Of a stretch of 20,812 nt of DNA, positions 8,352 through 15,317 are shown piece by piece. Each line of letters begins with the position of its first letter. Position 1 is the stretch's first letter. Position numbers and translations under genes: made by a program. A model generated the notes under the pieces. It was not told where the DNA came from and made no database searches. It worked only from the letters and a program-made list of their open reading frames with translations. This DNA comes from Clostridiales bacterium (GTDB taxonomy: Bacteria; Bacillota; Clostridia; Lachnospirales; CAG-274), in assembly GCA_021203425.1 (NCBI GenBank), contig JAJQBF010000119.1, positions 1 through 20,812 on the forward strand, given 5' to 3'.

Positions 8352-9656
8352 TCAGTCAAGTTCCTTAAATATAAGAGGTTTTTTCTCTGGAATTTTTTTC
8401 TTTATGCAAACCGCACCTTGTATTATATTTGCTCCCTCAATGCATTTTTCCTTGCTTTTTGCAAATACTTCGGCAATAGTCTCTCCCGGTTTTACACTGT
8501 CGCCTAAACGTTTTTTCATTATTATACCGGCATTTAAGTCTATTTTGTCATCTTTCGAAAGTCTTCCGGCGCCCAGAGCCGCCGATGCTTTTCCGATTTC
8601 GTATGTATTTATTTCATATACAAAACCGCCGGCTGCCGCCTTTACTTCAAGACTGAAGGACGCCTTTCCCAAAAGATTATAGTCATAAAGGGCGGCGGGG
8701 TTTCCCCCTTGTGCCTTTATTATTTCTTCAAATTTCTTAAGTCCTTTGCCGTTTTCTATATTTTCGTTAAGCATATCAAGCCCCTTCGCAGTGTTTTCAG
8801 CTATGCCGCCCAAAACAAGCATTTTACTCCCCAAAGCAAGAGCAACTGTTTTTAAATCATTGTCAATATGCCATTTTAATATCCCCGCAGCCTCAATAAC
8901 CTCAAGAGAATTTCCTATATTGTTTCCCAACGGCTGATTCATATCCGTTATAAAGGCCGCTGTTTTTCTTCCTGCTTTCTTTCCTGCGGCAATCATTGTT
9001 TTTGTAAGTCTTTCCGCCTCTTCGGGAGTTTTCATAAATGCGCCGCTGCCCCATTTTACATCAAGAACTATTGCGTCGGCTCCTGCCGCCAGCTTTTTAC
9101 TCATTATACTTGCGGCGATAAGGGGTATGCTTTCAACTGTTCCCGTTACATCTCTCAGAGCATAAAGCACCTTATCGGCAGGCGCCAGGTCAGACGTCTG
9201 CCCCATTATAACAGCGCCGCAGCTTTTAACCTGTTCAACTGCCCGGGTGGGGGTCAGTTCAACCTGCACACCTGGAATGGATTCAAGCTTGTCAAGGGTT
9301 CCGCCTGTATGTCCCAAACCTCTGCCGCACATTTTAACAACAGGCAGCCCCAAAGAGGCCGTAAGAGGAGCAAGAATAAGGGTTGTGGTGTCGGCAACTC
9401 CCCCTGTACTGTGTTTATCAACCTTTATTCCCGGTATGGCGCTTAAATCCAGAATTTCTCCCGAAGAAGTCATTGCCGCTGTAAGCAGGGCAGTTTCTTC
9501 ATCGTCAAGACCGTTTAAATATATTGCCATAAGCATAGCGGCTATTTGATAATCAGGTATAGTTCCCTCGGAAGAACCCTTTATGAAAAACTCGATTTCC
9601 TCTTTTTTAAGCTTATTTTTGTCTCTCTTTTTGATTATTAAATCGGTAAAATTCAT
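8352..9656 (-). CDS. pdp: Pyrimidine-nucleoside phosphorylase
   Basis: 434 residues, the usual length for this family. It catalyses reversible phosphorolysis of thymidine/uridine/deoxyuridine to base plus (deoxy)ribose-1-phosphate in the cytoplasm (pyrimidine salvage). Visible motifs: phosphate-binding K-H-S-T-G-G-V-A-D-T-T-T (81-92), the family signature C-G-R-G-L-G-H-T-G-G-T-L-D-K-L-E-S (110-126), L-Y-A-L-R-D-V-T, S-I-M-S-K-K and D-M-N-Q-P-L-G. The helical N-terminal domain and C-terminal alpha/beta domain are complete. The start ATG follows GGTGAGGTG. It sits 33 bases downstream of the lipoprotein gene, so it may be read from the same transcript, although functional linkage to it is not obvious. 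Pdp (broad specificity) and DeoA (thymidine-specific) cannot be firmly separated here; the Firmicutes form is usually Pdp. Confidence 0.95.
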   Translation of the reverse strand: MNFTDLIIKKRDKNKLKKEEIEFFIKGSSEGTIPDYQIAAMLMAIYLNGLDDEETALLTAAMTSSGEILDLSAIPGIKVDKHSTGGVADTTTLILAPLTASLGLPVVKMCGRGLGHTGGTLDKLESIPGVQVELTPTRAVEQVKSCGAVIMGQTSDLAPADKVLYALRDVTGTVESIPLIAASIMSKKLAAGADAIVLDVKWGSGAFMKTPEEAERLTKTMIAAGKKAGRKTAAFITDMNQPLGNNIGNSLEVIEAAGILKWHIDNDLKTVALALGSKMLVLGGIAENTAKGLDMLNENIENGKGLKKFEEIIKAQGGNPAALYDYNLLGKASFSLEVKAAAGGFVYEINTYEIGKASAALGAGRLSKDDKIDLNAGIIMKKRLGDSVKPGETIAEVFAKSKEKCIEGANIIQGAVCIKKKIPEKKPLIFKELD

Positions 9657-9689
9657 AATATCACCTCACCCTGCTTTTTAAACTGTATT

Positions 9690-10424
9690 TTAATTTTCCT
9701 CAAGCATAAGATTGCTTACGGTGTTTATATATTCTTGATAAACATCTAAAGCGGCAAGATATTCATTGTCATAGTCTTCAAGGCTTTCCCATATTTCGTC
9801 CCTGTTATATATCCACTGAACCTCATCGCTTTTAAGATATTCATATTCCGACATAACCTGTCTGAAATATTCTATGTTGTTGTCTCCCGATTCCGCTACC
9901 ATATCCATCGCAGCATACAGCATATAGATTCTGCTCCAGTCAAGATAGCTTTCGGCATAGTCATAAGACATTTTAGCCCCTTCTGCATTGTCTTCTTCGA
10001 CAAAAAATACAGATGTGCCGAAGGCATCATAATAATTTGTTTTTCTTGTGGATTCATACATATCGAAAAAGTCGATATAATCGTAAAGGGGTATGTTATA
10101 CTTTTCGAAAATACCGTAGGTGTCTTCGCTTATACCCGTTTGGGGGTTAAGGTTATCCTCCACAATTTCCTTATGTTTATCGACAGTATCGAGAAAAGCC
10201 CTTTTTGAAGTCTCGTCTCCCTTTGTATAATATTCCTCCAAGCTGTCAAGACAGGCTGTGTAGCTTCCGTATATATTGTTTTCACATTCCAAAATCGGTC
10301 TGTAATCTTCAACAAGCCATTCTCTGAAAGCTGTTTCGTCTTTATTTTCATTTCCTCCGCAGCCCGTTAAACCCACAGCGCAAACTATTGTAACTGCCGC
10401 AAAACGGCAAATTTTTTTAATCAT
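9690..10424 (-). CDS. Lipoprotein of unknown function, partner of the kinase-NTPase gene
   Basis: 244 residues. A type II signal peptide is clear: lysine-rich start, hydrophobic core, lipobox L-T-G-C with the lipidated Cys at residue 22, then a G-G-N-E-N-K-D-E spacer, so the mature protein sits on the outer face of the membrane. The rest is acidic, rich in Tyr, Glu and Asp and apparently all-helical, with repeated Y-x-x-Y / E-Y patterns. I do not recognise a family. AAAGGAG lies eight bases upstream of the ATG. The gene begins 13 bases after the stop of the NTPase gene, whose C-terminal domain is also predicted to be outside the membrane and helical. The simplest inference is that the two proteins interact at the cell surface. 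Confidence 0.75.
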   Translation of the reverse strand: MIKKICRFAAVTIVCAVGLTGCGGNENKDETAFREWLVEDYRPILECENNIYGSYTACLDSLEEYYTKGDETSKRAFLDTVDKHKEIVEDNLNPQTGISEDTYGIFEKYNIPLYDYIDFFDMYESTRKTNYYDAFGTSVFFVEEDNAEGAKMSYDYAESYLDWSRIYMLYAAMDMVAESGDNNIEYFRQVMSEYEYLKSDEVQWIYNRDEIWESLEDYDNEYLAALDVYQEYINTVSNLMLEEN

Positions 10425-10437
10425 AATAAATCTCCTT

Positions 10438-12525
10438 TTATATTTCCGCTCCTCTTATAAAGTTTAATTTCAAGCCGATTTGCTCAAGCTTTCTGACAAG
10501 ACCTGTGTTTCCGTCTAACAGCGCCGAAAGCTCAGCTCCGTCAAGAGAGGCTGTTTCAGCCGAATATTCCATAAGAAAAAGGTCGGTTTTTTTAAGCTTT
10601 TCAATTTCCGTCCTGCTGTTTTTATTTATGGATTTTTCAATCTGACACAGTCTGTAAGCCTCTGTTTTCTTTAATACAAACAAATATTCTTCATAGTTTT
10701 CGAAAGCCTCTTCAAGCTGTTTGTCGGAATATCTTGAATCTTCTCCTAAAGCATATTCAAGTCTGTCATAAAAATCCGCCGCCCAAAGGCAGTGGTCATA
10801 GGCTGTTTGAAAATATTTTTCCACAGCCTCACTGTCAAGACCGAAATATAAATAGTCTTCAGGCTCGGCTTTGATTTTATATTTTTCGGAATTTTCAAAA
10901 AGCTCCTTTGTGTCATAAAGAACTTCAAGAGCCTGAACTCTGCCTCCCGAATTCATTGCGTCAATAACTTTGTTTTCTTTTGTAAGCATCTGTGTCATAT
11001 ACATAGTTTCCATTTGCATCAAAGACATAAGGGTGTTATTTGCCGCTGTTTCCGCCCTGCCTATGGGGTGAGTTCCCGGGGTGTAATAATAGCCGGCTGA
11101 AAAGACCGCCGAACACATAAGAACACTGACCAGACAAACAGGCACTCTTACCCCTACCGCCGCTTTAAAATAACGGTGCCTTATTTTTTTATAATCCTCT
11201 CCCAAACATGGTGCAAAATTCATATGGAAAATATTGCAGACACCACTGTCTTCGGTTATAAGGGCAGTGTCGTTTATAAGTATACCGCATAAAACAAGAT
11301 TAAACCATTCCTCAAAGCTTTTTGTCCCTTCAAGAATATCTCCGGCTTTTCCCGAATATTTTTTAAATGCCCTTGAAAAAGCTCTGCTTTTAAGCCGTTT
11401 ATACTCTCTTTTGCAAATTTTCTTCGCCCTTTCATATGTAATAAGCCTTTTCTTTAGTGTTTCGGCACAGAAAGCCGGAAACAATATTTCCAAAACATAA
11501 GAAAGCCTTATAAGACCTTTTTTATCAGTGGGAGAAATATTTTTATATGCATCGTAAAAACTGTTCACATAGCCGTGGATTATGTCGGAGGCAGTGTGGA
11601 ATTCTTCGTGATAATCAACATTTTCCTTATATATGCTGCGGCTTTTAATATAAAGATTAAGCATTAGAGGATTTTTCAGAAGTTCTCTTAAATCCTCTGC
11701 ATCGGGATAAGCAAGCCCCCTTTTGTTAAGGCTCTTTTTGACAACCTCGCTGTCAAAAGCCATAAGACGGCAAACCGAAAAATCTTCGCGCCCTTCGGGA
11801 ATCTCTTTTCTTGTTGACACAAGAACAGATGCCCTCGGAAAATCCCTTACTTCTCTTATTTCCTTTACAAACTCCGCTGTACTGCCCGAAATTTCATTAT
11901 ACCCGTCAAGAAGAAGATACAATCCGCCTTTATTCCCCGTCATTATATCGTTCAGCCTCTTTATGCCGTCTTCTATGGTTGAAACCTCTTCGTTAAAATT
12001 TAGCTTTGAAACTATATATCTTCTTATAAAGCCGCTTTTTCCGTCAAATCTGTAAAGAGGAACATAGAAAAACGCCTGTTCATCGGGGTTATATACTCTT
12101 GTTTTATCATACCACAGTCTTTTTAAAAGGGTTGTCTTTCCTATACCGCCTTCGCCCCAAATTACACAGCTGCCTGCCTTCGGCAGTTCTTTCGGCAAAA
12201 TCTGCTTATCGCCGAATAAAACCTTGTTTTCGAATAAATCTTCTTTAAATTCACCGCAAAGCTTTCGGCTGGTTTCCCAAACAGAGCTGTGGGTTACCCC
12301 CTCGTTGTTTATTCTGCCTATAAGCTCCCGAACATCTGATATAAGGGTCTCTGCTGTTTCATATCTCAGTTTCGGGTCTGTCCGAAGGGATTTTACAATA
12401 ATTTCCGCAAAAAGCTGTTTTGCCGTTCGGGGCAAAGATTCAATATTTTTGTTTTTCAGAAGTCTGTTTAAATTTCCCCTTGTAAACTTAAATACACTTC
12501 CCGTAAGAATATAAATAAAAACCAA
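10438..12525 (-). CDS. C-terminal part of kinase-NACHT-type protein: kinase tail, NTPase, TM segment, outer domain
   Basis: This 695-residue frame is the direct in-frame continuation of the kinase part; only a TAA separates them. Its first ~70 residues are the end of the kinase C-lobe (F-I-Y-I-L-T-G, later L-R-T-D-P-K-L-R-Y-E-T-A). A NACHT/STAND-type P-loop NTPase follows: Walker A G-E-G-G-I-G-K-T (124-131), Walker B Y-L-L-L-D (203-207), sensor V-S-T-R (236-239) and N-P-L-M-L-N (285-290). Near 433-440 an I-F-H-M-N-F segment resembles the end of NACHT winged-helix regions. One transmembrane helix lies at about 460-481, followed by about 210 helical residues predicted outside. The nominal start is a TTG without a ribosome site, so separate translation is doubtful. 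STAND proteins act as nucleotide-controlled switches in signalling and immunity; the ligand is unknown. Confidence 0.8.
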   Translation of the reverse strand: MVFIYILTGSVFKFTRGNLNRLLKNKNIESLPRTAKQLFAEIIVKSLRTDPKLRYETAETLISDVRELIGRINNEGVTHSSVWETSRKLCGEFKEDLFENKVLFGDKQILPKELPKAGSCVIWGEGGIGKTTLLKRLWYDKTRVYNPDEQAFFYVPLYRFDGKSGFIRRYIVSKLNFNEEVSTIEDGIKRLNDIMTGNKGGLYLLLDGYNEISGSTAEFVKEIREVRDFPRASVLVSTRKEIPEGREDFSVCRLMAFDSEVVKKSLNKRGLAYPDAEDLRELLKNPLMLNLYIKSRSIYKENVDYHEEFHTASDIIHGYVNSFYDAYKNISPTDKKGLIRLSYVLEILFPAFCAETLKKRLITYERAKKICKREYKRLKSRAFSRAFKKYSGKAGDILEGTKSFEEWFNLVLCGILINDTALITEDSGVCNIFHMNFAPCLGEDYKKIRHRYFKAAVGVRVPVCLVSVLMCSAVFSAGYYYTPGTHPIGRAETAANNTLMSLMQMETMYMTQMLTKENKVIDAMNSGGRVQALEVLYDTKELFENSEKYKIKAEPEDYLYFGLDSEAVEKYFQTAYDHCLWAADFYDRLEYALGEDSRYSDKQLEEAFENYEEYLFVLKKTEAYRLCQIEKSINKNSRTEIEKLKKTDLFLMEYSAETASLDGAELSALLDGNTGLVRKLEQIGLKLNFIRGAEI

Positions 12526-12535
12526 AACGCAGGAA

Positions 12536-12541
12536 TATTAT
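12536..12541 (-). repeat. ATA trinucleotide duplication creating an in-frame TAA
   Basis: The minus strand reads GAT ATA TAA TAT TCC, which contains two adjacent ATA units. Removing one ATA gives GAT ATA TAT TCC, that is D-I-Y-S, the normal kinase subdomain IX sequence. The TAA occupies 12538-12540 and both flanking frames are in register. Confidence 0.85.
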
Positions 12542-13239
12542 ATATCCGATGCCGCTGTCGGTGCCCCTATTCCCTTTAATTTAAGCTCAGGGGCGGAATA
12601 ATCGGGGTTGATGCTGAAATAATTATCCTTTTCATTATCACCGTTTATATAATAACAGCTGTTAAAATCTATAATCAAAACACGGTATTCGCCGTTTGAA
12701 TCGGTAATTATTATATTATCGGGGCTTATATCAAGATTTAAAATACCGTTTTTATGGAAGGTGTTTACTGCTTTTAAAAGCTTTATTAAGAGATAAGCTG
12801 CCTTTTCAGGTTCGGAAAATTCTTCCCTTCTTTCCTTTAAATTGGGCAAAGCGTTAAGACTTAAAATAGTGTAAAGCGTACCGCCGTATTCAAAAGAGTC
12901 GAAATTCATGCCCAAACTGTCGGGATTTTCCTTAAGAATATCCATATGAGCTGTATTTCCCTGTATAAAGCTTTTCTTATGAATATTATATAAATTCTCC
13001 CCTCCGTCTTTTACGGCAATTTTCCCTCTTTCGTCTCTGTAAATTGTTCCCTCCGGGTCATAGGGAAAAAGCTCCTTTACAATACACCTGTGGATTCCCT
13101 TTTTCAGAGCGGAATCTTCATATTCCGCAGTATACACAAGTGAATTTCCGCCTTTTCCCAAAAGCCCCGTAATTTTAAGTTTAATTGAATTATAGTTTAA
13201 TATACTGCCGCTTTCAAGGGCTTTTCTTTTATCATTCAC
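12538..13239 (-). CDS. N-terminal kinase part of the kinase-NACHT-type protein, ending at an internal TAA
   Basis: 233 residues of a Ser/Thr protein kinase-like domain: glycine loop G-K-G-G-N-S-L-V-Y (28-36), lysine in I-V-K-E-L (K55), catalytic loop L-N-L-D-I-S-P-D-N (168-175; D170, N175), metal-binding D-F-N (191-193) instead of D-F-G, and S-A-P-E (215-218). It stops right after S-D-I (231-233), where subdomain IX should read S-D-I-Y-S, so as it stands it lacks the C-lobe helices F to I and is unlikely to fold as an active kinase. The Asn in place of the first His of H-R-D is common in this bacterial subgroup. The start is GTG, with GGGGGTG about eight bases before it; the nearby ATGs are out of frame. 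It lies 173 bases downstream of the HTH-type gene. Confidence 0.8.
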   Translation of the reverse strand: MNDKRKALESGSILNYNSIKLKITGLLGKGGNSLVYTAEYEDSALKKGIHRCIVKELFPYDPEGTIYRDERGKIAVKDGGENLYNIHKKSFIQGNTAHMDILKENPDSLGMNFDSFEYGGTLYTILSLNALPNLKERREEFSEPEKAAYLLIKLLKAVNTFHKNGILNLDISPDNIIITDSNGEYRVLIIDFNSCYYINGDNEKDNYFSINPDYSAPELKLKGIGAPTAASDI

Positions 13240-13412
13240 ATTAAGTTCACCCCCGTGAAAAATTTTATAATCGCTTTAAAGAATCGCTGATTAATCAGCT
13301 CATCGTTTCCTTAATGATATTTATTGTAAGCTGCAGTTCATTCAAAACTCACAAAATGCCTGCTTTAGCAGTCATCGCCGTTTCACGGCTGAACTGTTAT
13401 TATTATAAAGCA
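13240..13412 (-). promoter_or_regulatory. Structured leader / possible operator upstream of the kinase gene
   Basis: This 173-base gap holds several symmetric elements. A 14-bp perfect palindrome GCTGATTAATCAGC lies at 13286-13299. Seven-base arms CAGTTCA (13334-13340) and TGAACTG (13390-13396) enclose two small hairpins, CTGC-TTTA-GCAG (13360-13371) and GCCG-TTTCA-CGGC (13377-13389). Two TATAAT-like boxes lie beside the HTH stop codon but lack matching -35 elements. The palindrome could be an operator for the neighbouring HTH-type protein, and the nested hairpins could form a leader RNA. Both are inference. Confidence 0.4.
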
Positions 13413-14537
13413 TTATAAATTTTTCGGGTCGGTTTCACCGTCTGTTCCTATACCGAAAATTTCGTTTATTATCCTTTGCATTTCCTCCGCCATAACTTCA
13501 TTGTTATTCATTTTAAGAGTATAAAGAACAACCCAGTCAAAAGGGTTTCTCGGTTCTAAAAGGGCAAAACCGCATTCGGAAAGTATACAGTTAAGTCTGT
13601 TATAGTGCTCCTTAAAAATCTCCTCTTCCGTAAGTCCTTCTTCGAAAATAAATTCGTAAGGGGCATTTTCGATAATTCCTTCCGTAATAAGATAAAGCAA
13701 AACCAAAACCTTTCGCTTAACGTCTTCCCGACGGCACATCATATTTTTAACCGAGGTTGCGGAAGGCCAATATCTTTTTACGGCTTTCTGAATATATGTA
13801 AGTCTGTCGCTTTTTAAATCTCCCGGCATGTTCATTCTGAGATAGCTTTCAACTGTTTTCTCAATTGAGAATCTATCCTCTTCCGCCTTTGTAAAATCCT
13901 TAAGGTTTACATCAGGCTCAGTCAGAACCTCCATAAAATCAGTAAAATATTCATAAGCGGTATTATGCAAAACACCAAGCTTGTCTAAATTACGCATATA
14001 AAAAGCCTTGAATTCATCAACCGTTTCCACTTCAAGAAATTCGCCGTAAAGGGTTTCGGTATATACCGTTTCGCCGCCCTTTGTTTTAGGGGGAAGGGGC
14101 AGACTTTCGAAAAGCTCCGTCGCCTCTTTATAGCCCATATGAGTTTTAAAAGCAAAGGCATAAACAAGCTCTCCGGGATTTCTGTAGTGAAAACCGCTGT
14201 CAAAACATACCGCCGTAAATTTCTCCGCCTCTGCTAAATCCATATCAAGGGCAAAGCAAATTTGAAAACAGGTTTCTCTGTCAGAGGGTTCATATTTTCC
14301 GTTAAGCCAGCCCCTTACTTTTCTTGCCGCACTGTTTTTGCTCAAGCCGGGCATATATTCACAGAGCCTGCCGACAAGAGCGTTTTTATCGGAATCACTC
14401 TTAATATACTTTCCCAATCTTTCGGCAAAGGTTATAACCTCAGCCTCCTCACATAAATATCTGTAAGCCTCTTCGGCAGTCATATCCGTTCTTGCTATAT
14501 GATTAAATTCCTTCTGAGAAATCAAAGTCAGCGCCAT
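13413..14537 (-). CDS. Putative HTH (XRE/Cro-like) regulator linked to the kinase-NTPase gene
   Basis: 374 residues, no signal peptide or membrane segment. The N-terminal part (about residues 45-110) has the layout of a Cro/XRE-type helix-turn-helix: a short helix, L-S-K-N-S-A-A-R-K-V-R-G-W-L-N-G, then P-S-D-R-E-T-C-F-Q-I-C-F-A-L-D-M-D-L-A-E-A. This resembles 'W-L-x-G-x-x-x-P-x-x-R-x-x-x-x-x-i-a-x-x-L' of phage-repressor-like domains. The remaining ~260 residues are helical and acidic, with Y-L-R-M-N-M-P and R-K-V-L-V-L-L-Y-L-I-T segments. From memory, proteins of this layout occur next to protein-kinase genes in gut Firmicutes, but I cannot name a family. A GGGGGCAGG site precedes the ATG. 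It starts 17 bases after the amidohydrolase stop, so it is probably on the same transcript, and it may regulate the following kinase gene through the palindrome at 13286-13299. Confidence 0.65.
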   Translation of the reverse strand: MALTLISQKEFNHIARTDMTAEEAYRYLCEEAEVITFAERLGKYIKSDSDKNALVGRLCEYMPGLSKNSAARKVRGWLNGKYEPSDRETCFQICFALDMDLAEAEKFTAVCFDSGFHYRNPGELVYAFAFKTHMGYKEATELFESLPLPPKTKGGETVYTETLYGEFLEVETVDEFKAFYMRNLDKLGVLHNTAYEYFTDFMEVLTEPDVNLKDFTKAEEDRFSIEKTVESYLRMNMPGDLKSDRLTYIQKAVKRYWPSATSVKNMMCRREDVKRKVLVLLYLITEGIIENAPYEFIFEEGLTEEEIFKEHYNRLNCILSECGFALLEPRNPFDWVVLYTLKMNNNEVMAEEMQRIINEIFGIGTDGETDPKNL

Positions 14538-14554
14538 AGCCTGCCCCCTTTTTA

Positions 14555-15313
14555 TTAAAACAAGAGTCTTTCACTGTTTTTGTAAAATATGTTTTCAAGG
14601 TCATTGTCCTTAAGGTTTTCGAAAAGTACTGCCTCAACATACATTTTCGGGTTTGTTATGGGAAAATCCGTTCCGAAAAGAATTTTTTCCGAACCCGCAT
14701 TATTTACAAGTGTTTTTAACATACCGAATCTGAAAAGACCGGTTCCGCTTAAATCAAGATAATAATTGTCATACTTTTTAAGCATCTCCGTATGTCTGTA
14801 ATAATGAGCCTTTTGGTGAGGGTGGGCAGCCGCAAATTTAAGATTCTTAAATTCCTTAACTGCTTTTTCAAGACCGTCCATATCCGTTTCACCGTCGGTA
14901 TGTATTGAAATAACCATTTCCGCCTTATCCGCCGCCTTGTAAATTTCCCTTAAATTATCATCATAGAGATAATGCCAGCTGTTATAATAGGGCACAAGCT
15001 CCCCTATAAGCTTAACTCCCCTTTTTGCCGTATATTCTATTTCTTCAATAGATTCTTCGACATATTCGGGGTGAATATGTATTCCCGGTATGTAAAAATC
15101 TCCCCACATATCCTTAAGCTTAAGAGCCTCTCTGTTAAGGCTTTTAATTTCTTTAAAATCCTCTGTTTTATATATAACCGAACCGCAAATTTTGCTTATT
15201 CCGGCTTTTTCAATATATGTTCTGAAATTTTCAGCGGTTACGATTCCGTCATAAAAGCAGACATTGCTCCTTTCCTTTATAAAAGGGTGGGTATGAAAAT
15301 CAATTATATTCAT
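14555..15313 (-). CDS. Amidohydrolase-family (TIM-barrel) metal-dependent hydrolase
   Basis: 252 residues. Metal ligands of the amidohydrolase_2 / TIM-barrel class are visible: H7 and H9 in D-F-H-T-H-P, the G-I-H-I-H-P pair (H79, H81), E105, H138 in I-S-I-H-T, H164/H166 in A-H-P-H and the terminal Asp D216 in F-G-T-D-F-P. Cytoplasmic; the family includes hydrolases and decarboxylases of small carboxylated or lactone substrates, and the substrate here is unknown. The gene is translationally coupled to the glycoside hydrolase gene: its AGGAGA ribosome site is formed by the last two codons (AGG AGA) of that gene, and only four bases lie between stop and start. Co-expression with a glycosidase suggests sugar or sugar-acid catabolism, for example a lactonase step, but that is inference. 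Confidence 0.85.
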   Translation of the reverse strand: MNIIDFHTHPFIKERSNVCFYDGIVTAENFRTYIEKAGISKICGSVIYKTEDFKEIKSLNREALKLKDMWGDFYIPGIHIHPEYVEESIEEIEYTAKRGVKLIGELVPYYNSWHYLYDDNLREIYKAADKAEMVISIHTDGETDMDGLEKAVKEFKNLKFAAAHPHQKAHYYRHTEMLKKYDNYYLDLSGTGLFRFGMLKTLVNNAGSEKILFGTDFPITNPKMYVEAVLFENLKDNDLENIFYKNSERLLF

Positions 15314-15317
15314 AAAC

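Noticed and set aside
8352..9656. K-W-G-S-G-A-F-M in the phosphorylase, with Trp where K-T-G-(S/A)-G is common
   Set aside because: That position varies among family members, as I recall (T or V occur), and all other motifs are intact, so I do not treat it as a loss of function.
12224..12514. Plus-strand open frame inside the kinase-NTPase gene
   Set aside because: It is the complement of the conserved kinase tail and NTPase linker, with no independent evidence.
12538..13239. Two separate genes, a short kinase and a stand-alone NTPase
   Set aside because: The second frame starts inside kinase subdomain IX with a TTG lacking a ribosome site, and both frames are in register, so one interrupted gene is the simpler reading.
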